NCBI GenBank assembly: GCA_031280335.1
Contig: JAITGZ010000169.1
Span: 1-8,020 of the forward strand
Reading direction: 5' to 3'
Origin: Deltaproteobacteria bacterium
GTDB lineage: Bacteria > Desulfobacterota > Desulfovibrionia > Desulfovibrionales > Desulfovibrionaceae
DNA: 8,020 nucleotides
The position numbers and the translations under genes were made by a program. Of this stretch, positions 1 through 5,261 are shown one piece after another. Position 1 is the first letter of the stretch. Every line of letters begins with the position of its first letter. The notes below the pieces were generated by a model, which had not been told where the DNA came from, made no database searches, and saw nothing but the letters and a program-made list of their open reading frames with translations.

Positions 1-764
1 CCCTGTTCGGCCTGGGCCTGCACATATATCTGGACTGCATGAGCGGCGCGGGCGCGTGCCTTTACTGGCCTTTAAGCGAAGAAAGAGCCGCCTTGCAGGC
101 GCTCTTTGCGCCCGACCCCCTGCTCAGCCTGCCCCTGCTGTTCAGCCTGTTTCACTGTCTAAGACGCTTCAAAGACGCGGCCCATCTCCGCCGCCAGATA
201 ACCTGGGCCAGACGCGGCCTCTGCTGGGCCCTGCTCTATCCCCTGCTCTGCCTGGGCATACAGCAGGGACTGACTTACAAGTATAACCGCGACTACACCG
301 AGGTGGGGACGCCGGCGGAAAAAATCAGCCTGAGTCCGGTGCTTTTTTCTCCCCTTTACTGGAAGGCGGTGGCGGAAAACAAGGAAGAATACCGCCTGAG
401 CTGGGTGGTAAGCTGCAAATTTTCCTCACGCGTGCGCTTCGGCCCCCCCGCCTACTCCAAAGTCCCGGACGAGCTGTGGGCGGCGCTCAGCCGCGAGGCC
501 CCGATTTTTGACGAATACCGCAAGGCGGCGTTCTTTCCCTTTATGGAAAAGGGGGAAGAAAAAAACGGTGTAAGGGAATACTCTTTTAAAGATTTGCGCC
601 TGCTTTACTCCGTGCCCAATTTCATCGCCGCCCTGCCGCTCTGGAGCGGCCCGCCGCCCGGACTGCAAGCCCGCCTGGACGCGGAAGGCCGCCTTCTGGC
701 CTGGCGCCACATTATAGAAAATGGCCCGCCCGCCCCCTGGACGGAAGCCCGGCCTGAAAAATAA
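1..764 (+). CDS. DUF457/YdjM-family inner-membrane metal-dependent hydrolase-like protein, 5' end missing
   Basis: The frame is open to the window's left edge (first whole codon at 3), so the ATG at 39 is probably internal and the true start lies upstream; 253 residues are visible. Seen: an H-x-x-x-D motif at visible residues 7-11 (HIYLD), then CLYWPLSEER and a PDPLLSLPLL segment, hydrophobic stretches at about 38-53 and 72-90, and further on SPVLFSPLYWKAV. This order (HxxxD, small/Gly, WPxSxxR, DPLxxLPLL, then P..FSPLyWk.v) is the pattern I know from PF04307 (LexA-binding, inner membrane-associated putative hydrolases, E. coli YdjM/YbcI). The physiological substrate of this family is not established. 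The polar C-terminal half after the second membrane segment probably forms a soluble domain. It precedes degP by 95 bases with no functional link that I can see. The family call is fairly secure; hydrolase activity is only inferred. Confidence 0.75.
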   Translation, partial: LFGLGLHIYLDCMSGAGACLYWPLSEERAALQALFAPDPLLSLPLLFSLFHCLRRFKDAAHLRRQITWARRGLCWALLYPLLCLGIQQGLTYKYNRDYTEVGTPAEKISLSPVLFSPLYWKAVAENKEEYRLSWVVSCKFSSRVRFGPPAYSKVPDELWAALSREAPIFDEYRKAAFFPFMEKGEEKNGVREYSFKDLRLLYSVPNFIAALPLWSGPPPGLQARLDAEGRLLAWRHIIENGPPAPWTEARPEK

Positions 765-770
765 TCCCTC

Positions 771-828
771 TTCCGGCTTTACTTCCGGAAATTAACGCCT
801 ATGTTAAAAGACGGCGGCCGCGCCGCCG
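771..828 (+). other. Two short stem-loops between the DUF457 gene and degP
   Basis: A 6-bp stem TTCCGG/CCGGAA (771-776 with 785-790) is followed by a perfect 7-bp GC stem CGGCGGC/GCCGCCG (812-818 with 822-828, 3-base loop CGC). The only T-rich run (839-845, with one C) begins 10 bases after the second stem, so it is not a canonical intrinsic terminator. It may be a weak transcription stop or may protect a 3' end ahead of degP. A weak promoter-like pair (TTTACT at 778-783 and TATGTT at 800-805, 16-base spacer) overlaps the same stretch and is not convincing. Confidence 0.3.
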
Positions 829-859
829 GACGCCCACATTTTCTTCTCAAGGAGTTCAC

Positions 860-2392
860 ATGAACAACGCCGCACCGCATCGCAAAACCCTTCAGGCCAT
901 GATCCTGATCCTAATCCTGGCCGCGCCCTCCATTGCCGCAGCCTCAGTTTCCAGCCTGGCCGAATCCATCAGGAGCCTGCCGGAAAAACTCAGCGCGGCT
1001 GAACTGGATCAGCTGGCCCAGGCCCTGAAAAAACTGCCCCGTGAAGCGCAGGCGGCCATAGCGCCGCGCGCGGATTTTAAAGGACTGGTCAAGGACGCTG
1101 GCCCGGCCGTGGTCAATGTAAGCACGGAGCGCACCTCCAGGGGACCGGCCATGCCTTTTTCCCCCTTCGGTGAAGAGTTCGACTTTTTCTTTCCCTTCGG
1201 GCGGCCGGACATGATGCCCAGGGAGCGGCGGCAAAACTCGCTGGGATCGGGCTTTATCATTTCCGATGACGGCTACATTGTGACCAACAACCATGTGGTG
1301 GACGGGGCGGAAGTCATCAGGGTTAATTTCGACTCTTCCAGAAACAAAGAAAATTCTTATGAGGCCGCCGTAATCGGCGTGGACAAGGAGACGGACCTGG
1401 CCCTGCTCAAAATTGAGGCCAAGCAGAAGCTGCCCTTCATCAAATTCGGCGATTCCGATGAGTTGGAAGTGGGTGAATGGGTGGTGGCCATAGGCAACCC
1501 CCTGGGTCTGGACCACACCGTAACCGCCGGCATACTTTCCGCCAAGTTCAGAAATATAGACTCCTCCTCCCTGGTGCGCTTTCTCCAGACCGACGCCTCC
1601 ATCAACCCCGGCAACAGCGGCGGCCCTCTGCTCAACATGCGCGGCGAGGTCATAGGCATCAATACGGCCATCGCGCAGCAAGCCCAGGGCATAGGCTTCG
1701 CCATACCATCCTCGCTGGCCAAGGGTATCATTGATGACCTCAAGGCCGAGCGCAAGGTCAGCCGGGGGTGGCTGGGCGTTACCATACAGCCGGTGGACGC
1801 GGCCACGGCCAAAGCCCTGGGGCTTCCCACGGCCAAGGGCGCGCTCATCGGCGGCATCATCCCGGGGCAGCCCGCTGAAAAAGCCGGAATAGAACCGGGC
1901 GATGTCATCCTCAAGATAGACAACGCCGAAATCAATACCCCGGAAGAACTGCAACAGGTCATCATGCGCAAAAAACCCGGCGAGACTGTAACCGCCCTGG
2001 TCTGGCGCGACGGCAGAAGCAGAAGCTATAAAATACAGCTCATGGAGCGCGGCGCGCGCGAACAGGCCGCCAATACGCCCCCCAAGGAAGGCGAGGCGGA
2101 TACGCCCAGTCTGGGCCTGCATGTGCGGCCGGTGAACGAACAGGAAGTCGCGCGCCTGCGCCTGAGCCCCGGGCAGGGGCTGGCCATTGCCCAGCTTGAT
2201 CCGGACAAATTGGGCGCCAAAGCCGGGCTCAGACGGGGCGACATCATCCTGGCGGTGGGGCGCAAGCCTGTGCGCGGGGTGGAAGACTTTAACAAAGACG
2301 TGGAAGGCATGTTCAAACGGCAGGGGGCGGTGATCCTCCAGATCAACCGGGGGGGCAACACCTTTATCGCCTCCATTGAAACAGGCAAATAA
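860..2392 (+). CDS. degP: DegP/HtrA (Do-family) periplasmic serine endoprotease with two PDZ domains
   Basis: A 510-residue envelope protease/chaperone that degrades misfolded periplasmic proteins. A signal peptide is visible: basic residues 7-9, hydrophobic 11-24, A-rich cleavage site near residue 28 (SIAAA). The trypsin-like domain spans about 72-295 with a complete triad: His145 in VTNNHVVDGA, Asp179 in KETDLALLK, Ser253 in INPGNSGGPLLN. PDZ1 is about 302-395 (RGWLGVTIQ, AEKAGIEPGDVI) and PDZ2 about 415-505 (GAKAGLRRGDIIL), so it is full length for the two-PDZ class. AAGGAG at 849-854, five bases before the ATG, supports the start. Two variations: a roughly 40-residue helix-prone segment (31-71) lies between signal and protease domain, and the loop before the catalytic His is rich in Phe, Pro and Met (97-120). 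It is followed at 66 bases by hslU, giving a proteostasis pair. DegP, DegQ and MucD-type names all fit; the family is certain, the subtype is not. Confidence 0.95.
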   Translation: MNNAAPHRKTLQAMILILILAAPSIAAASVSSLAESIRSLPEKLSAAELDQLAQALKKLPREAQAAIAPRADFKGLVKDAGPAVVNVSTERTSRGPAMPFSPFGEEFDFFFPFGRPDMMPRERRQNSLGSGFIISDDGYIVTNNHVVDGAEVIRVNFDSSRNKENSYEAAVIGVDKETDLALLKIEAKQKLPFIKFGDSDELEVGEWVVAIGNPLGLDHTVTAGILSAKFRNIDSSSLVRFLQTDASINPGNSGGPLLNMRGEVIGINTAIAQQAQGIGFAIPSSLAKGIIDDLKAERKVSRGWLGVTIQPVDAATAKALGLPTAKGALIGGIIPGQPAEKAGIEPGDVILKIDNAEINTPEELQQVIMRKKPGETVTALVWRDGRSRSYKIQLMERGAREQAANTPPKEGEADTPSLGLHVRPVNEQEVARLRLSPGQGLAIAQLDPDKLGAKAGLRRGDIILAVGRKPVRGVEDFNKDVEGMFKRQGAVILQINRGGNTFIASIETGK

Positions 2393-2395
2393 ACC

Positions 2396-2444
2396 GGCTG
2401 CCCCGCCAGCCTTAAACTCCCGAAAGGCGCGCCCTCCGGGTTTT
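2396..2444 (+). other. Weak hairpins in the degP-hslU spacer
   Basis: A 5-bp stem GGCTG/CAGCC (2396-2400 with 2407-2411) is followed by an imperfect stem, CCCG (2419-2422) with CGGG (2437-2440), enclosing the palindrome GGCGCGCC (2426-2433) and followed by TTTT (2441-2444). The second resembles a leaky intrinsic terminator or attenuator that could lower hslU readthrough from degP. The stem has mismatches and the T run is short, so the evidence is thin. Confidence 0.25.
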
Positions 2445-2458
2445 GATAACAGGCCGTA

Positions 2459-3823
2459 ATGAGTACAACCCTCACCCCCAGACAGATTGTCGCTGAACTG
2501 AACAAATACATTGTGGGCCAGGACGAGGCCAAGCGCATGGTGGCCATCGCCATGCGCAACCGCTGGCGCCGGCGGCAGCTGCCGGAAGACCTGCGCGACG
2601 AAGTGGCCCCCAAAAACATCATCATGATCGGACCCACCGGCGTAGGCAAGACGGAAATCGCCCGCCGCCTGGCCAGGCTCTGCGCCGCGCCCTTCATCAA
2701 GGTGGAAGCCACCAAATATACTGAAGTAGGCTATGTGGGACGGGATGTGGAATCCATGATCCGCGACCTGATGGAAATAGCCGTCAATATGGCGCGGGCG
2801 GAGCAAAAAGAACTGGTCTGCGGCCAGGCCGAGATCAAGGCGGAAAAACGCCTGCTGGACCTGCTCATGCCCGGCGGCGCGTCCCCGGCGGTACGCGGCG
2901 GCGAAACCGATGCGCCCGGAGGCCCCTCCATGGGGCAGACCCGCGAAAAACTGCTCCGCCTGTGGCGCGAAGGCAGGCTGGACGAGCGGGAAGTGGAAAT
3001 GGAAGTGGAAACCCAGGGCATGCAGGTGGAATTTATGGGCATGCCCGGCCTGCCGGGCATGGAACAGGCCGGAAACCAAATCAAGGACATGTTCGGCCGC
3101 ATGTTCCCCCCCCAACGTAAAAAACGCTCCCTGCCGGTGCGGGAGGCCTATGATGTACTGCTGCAGGAAGAAAGCGACCAGCTCATCGATCAGGACAAGG
3201 TGATCGAGCAGGCCAGGGAGCGGGTGGAGCAGACAGGCATCGTCTTTCTGGACGAAATCGACAAAATCGCCAGCCCGGAGGACGGGCGGCGGGGGGGGAG
3301 CGATGTCTCACGCCAGGGGGTGCAGCGCGACATACTGCCCATAGTGGAAGGGAGCGTGGTCAGCACCAAATATGGAGCGGTGCGCACAGACCATATCCTC
3401 TTCATCGCCGCCGGCGCCTTTCACTTCAGCAAGCCTTCCGACCTCATGCCCGAACTGCAGGGGCGCTTTCCTTTGCGCGTGGAACTGAAGGCCCTGACCA
3501 AGGATGATTTTTTGCGCATCCTGACCGAGCCGCACAATGCCCTGACCCGCCAGTACGCGGCCCTGCTGGGGGCGGAAGGGGTGGAGGTGGAGTTCACCGG
3601 AGAAGCCCTGGAAGAAATCGCCTCTTTCGCCGAAATCGTCAACCGGCAGACGGAAAACATCGGCGCGCGCAGGCTATATACCATTATGGAAAAGATCCTG
3701 GCCGAGCTTTCCTTCAACGCCCCGGACATGCATGGCGCCAAAGTTACGGTGGACCAGAACTATGTGCGCTCCCAGCTCAAGGACGTGCGCGCGGATCAGG
3801 ATTTGAACCGCTACATCCTGTAA
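2459..3823 (+). CDS. hslU: HslU (ClpY), AAA+ unfoldase subunit of the HslUV protease
   Basis: A 454-residue cytoplasmic AAA+ ATPase that forms hexamers, unfolds substrates and threads them into the HslV peptidase. Seen: N-terminal TPRQIVAELNKYIVGQ; Walker A GPTGVGKT at 58-65; pore loop GYVG at 91-94; the family-specific I-domain, about 110-245, with a Met/Gly-rich stretch 188-215; Walker B IVFLDEIDK at 261-269; ILFIAAGAFH at 313-322; PELQGRFP at 331-338, containing the conserved arginine; sensor-2 GARRL at 402-406; and the C-terminal tail DLNRYIL, which in HslU docks into HslV. Length and motif order match the family. The start fits HslU N-termini, although its ribosome site is weak (ACAGG at 2449-2453). 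A loose sigma32-like pair (CTTAAA 2411-2416, CCCTCC 2432-2437) is too poor to call. hslV is not in the window, unlike the E. coli hslVU operon, but the intact docking tail implies HslV is encoded elsewhere. Confidence 0.97.
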   Translation: MSTTLTPRQIVAELNKYIVGQDEAKRMVAIAMRNRWRRRQLPEDLRDEVAPKNIIMIGPTGVGKTEIARRLARLCAAPFIKVEATKYTEVGYVGRDVESMIRDLMEIAVNMARAEQKELVCGQAEIKAEKRLLDLLMPGGASPAVRGGETDAPGGPSMGQTREKLLRLWREGRLDEREVEMEVETQGMQVEFMGMPGLPGMEQAGNQIKDMFGRMFPPQRKKRSLPVREAYDVLLQEESDQLIDQDKVIEQARERVEQTGIVFLDEIDKIASPEDGRRGGSDVSRQGVQRDILPIVEGSVVSTKYGAVRTDHILFIAAGAFHFSKPSDLMPELQGRFPLRVELKALTKDDFLRILTEPHNALTRQYAALLGAEGVEVEFTGEALEEIASFAEIVNRQTENIGARRLYTIMEKILAELSFNAPDMHGAKVTVDQNYVRSQLKDVRADQDLNRYIL

Positions 3824-3896
3824 TTGCCGCGCGCTCCGGATCTCCGCGCCCGAAAAACGTTTGGGGGGAACGGGAAAGGGGCATGTTCGCCCAAGC

Positions 3897-3967
3897 GTAG
3901 CCTTATCCTTGCGGTAGCCGTTAGGCGGCAAGGACGCCTTACGGATAGCGACAGCATCGATGCCGCC
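3897..3967. repeat. Intergenic palindromic element (candidate dispersed repeat or structured RNA)
   Basis: The 246-base gap between hslU and tilS carries no convincing gene but has nested inverted repeats. The strongest is CCGTTAGGCG (3918-3927) with CGCCTTACGG (3935-3944), 9 of 10 pairs, 7-base loop. Competing pairings are CCTTGC/GCAAGG (3907-3912 with 3928-3933), TATCC/GGATA (3904-3908 with 3943-3947) and GGCGGCA/TGCCGCC (3924-3930 with 3961-3967). GTAGCC occurs twice (3897-3902, 3914-3919), and GCATCGATGC (3954-3963) is itself a palindrome. This resembles REP/BIME-like intergenic repeats, but no second copy is in the window, so repeat status is inferred. A 68-codon TTG-start frame across it (3824-4030) is discounted because its sequence is dictated by the palindromes. 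Confidence 0.4.
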
Positions 3968-4007
3968 CCTTGGCATAATGGTAAGGCACCCCAAACCCCC
4001 TCACCGG

Positions 4008-4034
4008 CTTTTCAGCCGCTTCGCGGCTGAAAAG
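4008..4034. other. Perfect 12-bp hairpin upstream of tilS
   Basis: CTTTTCAGCCGC (4008-4019) pairs perfectly with GCGGCTGAAAAG (4023-4034) around a 3-base loop. The T run is in the left arm and the A run in the right arm, the reverse of an intrinsic terminator, and the symmetry makes this true on both strands. It ends 35 bases before the tilS ATG, so it could act as an RNA-stability or translation-control element, or be part of an intergenic repeat with the element to its left. Confidence 0.5.
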
Positions 4035-4069
4035 AAGCTGAAAATAGCGCCTTTGCCGCAAGGTAAGCC

Positions 4070-5104
4070 ATGCCGCAACCAGCCACAACCCTGCAAGACA
4101 TGCCTCCGGCGGCGGCCCGGCTCTGCCTGAGGGTGGAGCGTTTTCTGCTGGACGAACTTGGCTTCGCGCCGCGCGGGCAGGAGTTGATTCTGGCCTATTC
4201 CGGCGGCGCGGACTCCAGCGCCCTCTTTTACCTGCTGATGGCCCTGGCCCCCCGCCTGGGCTTTAAACTTTCCCTGGCCCACCTGGACCACGCCCTGCGT
4301 CCGGAATCCGGACTGGAGGCGCACGCGGCCCTGGCCCTGGCCCAAACACACGGCCTGGAGCATTACATCCAGAGAACGGATACGGCCGCCCTGGCCCGCA
4401 CGCTGAAAACCGGCGCGGAAGAAGCCGGGCGGGAAGCCCGTCTGCGCTTTTTGCGCGGCCTGCGCGACGCCGCCCCGCGCCGCTGGATGGTCTTTGCCCA
4501 CCAGCTTGACGACCTGGCCGAAGACATGCTCATGCGCCTGCTGCGCGGGACGGGCTGGCCCGCCCTAGCCGGCATGACCGCCCTGGACCGCCGGCAGCGC
4601 CTGCTGCGCCCCCTGCTCATGACCAGCCGGGCCGAAGTGGAGGATTTTTTGCGCGGACTCGGCGCGCCCTGGCTGGACGACCCCATGAACCGGGAGAACG
4701 CCTTTTTGCGCAACCGGGTGCGCCTGGACATACTGCCCCTCTTCTTGCGCGAAAACCCCTCTTTTTTAAAGACGATGGCAGGCCTGCACCGCATGGCCCG
4801 CCTGGACGCCGGGCTTTTTCAAAGCCTCCTGCGCCCGGCCGCCGCGCGCGTACAAGACGGCTTCATCCCCCGCGCCGCCCTGCAGGGACTGGACAAGGCC
4901 CTGCGCCTGCGCCTGTACAAGATGGAACTGGACAAACTGGGCCGGGGACAGGTTTTACGGCCGTCTCTATTGCGGCTGGATCAGGCATGGGAACAAAAGA
5001 AAAGCGGCGCGCTCATCCAGTTCCCCGGAGGCAAAAGCGCCCGCGTGGAAGCGGACGGCATCCGCCTTGCGCCGAACTTGGGGAAGGAACCCCAAGGGTT
5101 TTAG
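4070..5104 (+). CDS. tilS: TilS, tRNA(Ile)-lysidine synthetase
   Basis: A 344-residue cytoplasmic N-type ATP pyrophosphatase. TilS attaches lysine to C34 of the CAU-anticodon tRNA(Ile), converting it from Met to Ile identity and AUA decoding; the family is essential in most bacteria. Seen: PP-loop AYSGGADSS at 42-50; HLDHALR at 71-77; EEAGREARLRF at about 117-127; AHQLDDLAEDMLMRLLRG at 143-160; the TilS signature WLDDPMNRENAFLRNRVR at 201-218, running into LDILPLF; and a C-terminal region ending FPGGKSARVEADGIRL. It is shorter than E. coli TilS (about 430 residues), so the C-terminal tRNA-binding part is compact. AAGG at 4060-4063, six bases before the ATG, supports the start. The last codons coincide with a terminator-like hairpin, and the sequence changes composition right after the stop, so the extreme C-terminus may have been altered by an insertion next door. 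tilS is often followed by ftsH in bacteria; that is not so here. Confidence 0.93.
   Translation: MPQPATTLQDMPPAAARLCLRVERFLLDELGFAPRGQELILAYSGGADSSALFYLLMALAPRLGFKLSLAHLDHALRPESGLEAHAALALAQTHGLEHYIQRTDTAALARTLKTGAEEAGREARLRFLRGLRDAAPRRWMVFAHQLDDLAEDMLMRLLRGTGWPALAGMTALDRRQRLLRPLLMTSRAEVEDFLRGLGAPWLDDPMNRENAFLRNRVRLDILPLFLRENPSFLKTMAGLHRMARLDAGLFQSLLRPAAARVQDGFIPRAALQGLDKALRLRLYKMELDKLGRGQVLRPSLLRLDQAWEQKKSGALIQFPGGKSARVEADGIRLAPNLGKEPQGF
5077..5102 (+). terminator. Intrinsic terminator inside the 3' end of tilS
   Basis: CTTGGGG (5077-5083) pairs perfectly with CCCCAAG (5090-5096) around the loop AAGGAA, followed by GG and TTTT (5099-5102), whose last T starts the TAG stop codon. A 7-bp GC-rich stem, short loop and T run are the normal intrinsic terminator layout, though the T run is short. 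It would insulate the chromosomal genes from the helicase gene, which has its own promoter-like sequence next. Confidence 0.55.
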
Positions 5105-5116
5105 AGCAATTTCGCT

Positions 5117-5144
5117 TTGAAATAATTCAGAGATTTGTTAAAAT
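5117..5144 (+). promoter_or_regulatory. Sigma70-type promoter for the helicase gene
   Basis: TTGAAA (5117-5122; 5 of 6 to TTGACA) and TAAAAT (5139-5144; 5 of 6 to TATAAT) are separated by 16 bases in a very AT-rich stretch just after tilS. A start near 5151 would give a leader of about 105 bases. This is the best promoter-like sequence I found in the window. AT-rich DNA makes chance matches likelier, so it remains a prediction. Confidence 0.5.
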
Positions 5145-5153
5145 TTGTGCATG

Positions 5154-5239
5154 AAGATCGCAAGCAAGCAATGCGGCAGTGAAGCCCTTCAGGGCGGGGC
5201 CTTGCTATATCCGATCTTACGGCCGTGGTCCCAGACCAC
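5154..5239 (+). other. Structured leader RNA candidate before the helicase gene
   Basis: A perfect 7-bp long-range pairing, AAGATCG (5154-5160) with CGATCTT (5212-5218), encloses GCAAG/CTTGC (5164-5168 with 5201-5205) and GCCC/GGGC (5184-5187 with 5192-5195, loop TTCA). A separate hairpin GTGGTC/GACCAC (5225-5230 with 5234-5239, loop CCA) ends one base before the AAGGA ribosome site. The nesting and position suggest a folded 5' leader affecting transcription or translation of the helicase operon. I recognise no riboswitch class. Confidence 0.4.
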
Positions 5240-5240
5240 A

Positions 5241-5261
5241 AAGGAACAGATGATGAAATGA
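5241..5261 (+). promoter_or_regulatory. Ribosome site and leader micro-ORF (Met-Met-Lys) overlapping the helicase start
   Basis: AAGGA (5241-5245) lies 4 bases before ATG 5250, which opens the micro-ORF ATG ATG AAA TGA (5250-5261). Its stop overlaps the helicase ATG at 5258 in an ATGA junction. The ribosome site is 12 bases from the helicase ATG, longer than usual, so the helicase may be translated by reinitiation after the micro-ORF. The helicase frame has no upstream ATG before its stop at 5180-5182, only a GTG at 5225 buried in the hairpin. Translation of the micro-ORF is inferred. Confidence 0.4.

Noticed and set aside
812..845. GC hairpin before degP as an intrinsic terminator
   Set aside because: The T-rich run begins 10 bases after the stem and is interrupted, so the required stem-plus-U-tract layout is missing.
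944..3115. A 723-codon open frame on the minus strand
   Set aside because: It lies entirely antisense to degP and hslU, both with full family motifs. Its His/Gly/Phe-rich translation shows no domain and is typical of antisense frames in GC-rich genes.
3970..3991. TGGCATAATGGTAAGGCACC resembles a tRNA D-arm (tRNA-Gln/Gly type)
   Set aside because: No matching acceptor stem, no anticodon arm and no GGTTCGAATCC-like T-arm follow within tRNA distance, so it is chance similarity or at most a fragment.
3824..4030. A 68-codon + strand frame directly after hslU
   Set aside because: It needs a TTG start, has no ribosome site of its own, runs through the palindromic element and the 12-bp hairpin, and resembles no protein I know.
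5105..5130. AT-rich inverted repeat ATTTC/GAAAT just after tilS as an attachment site
   Set aside because: Only 5 bp, overlapping the promoter's -35 box, with no second copy visible and no integrase gene in the window.
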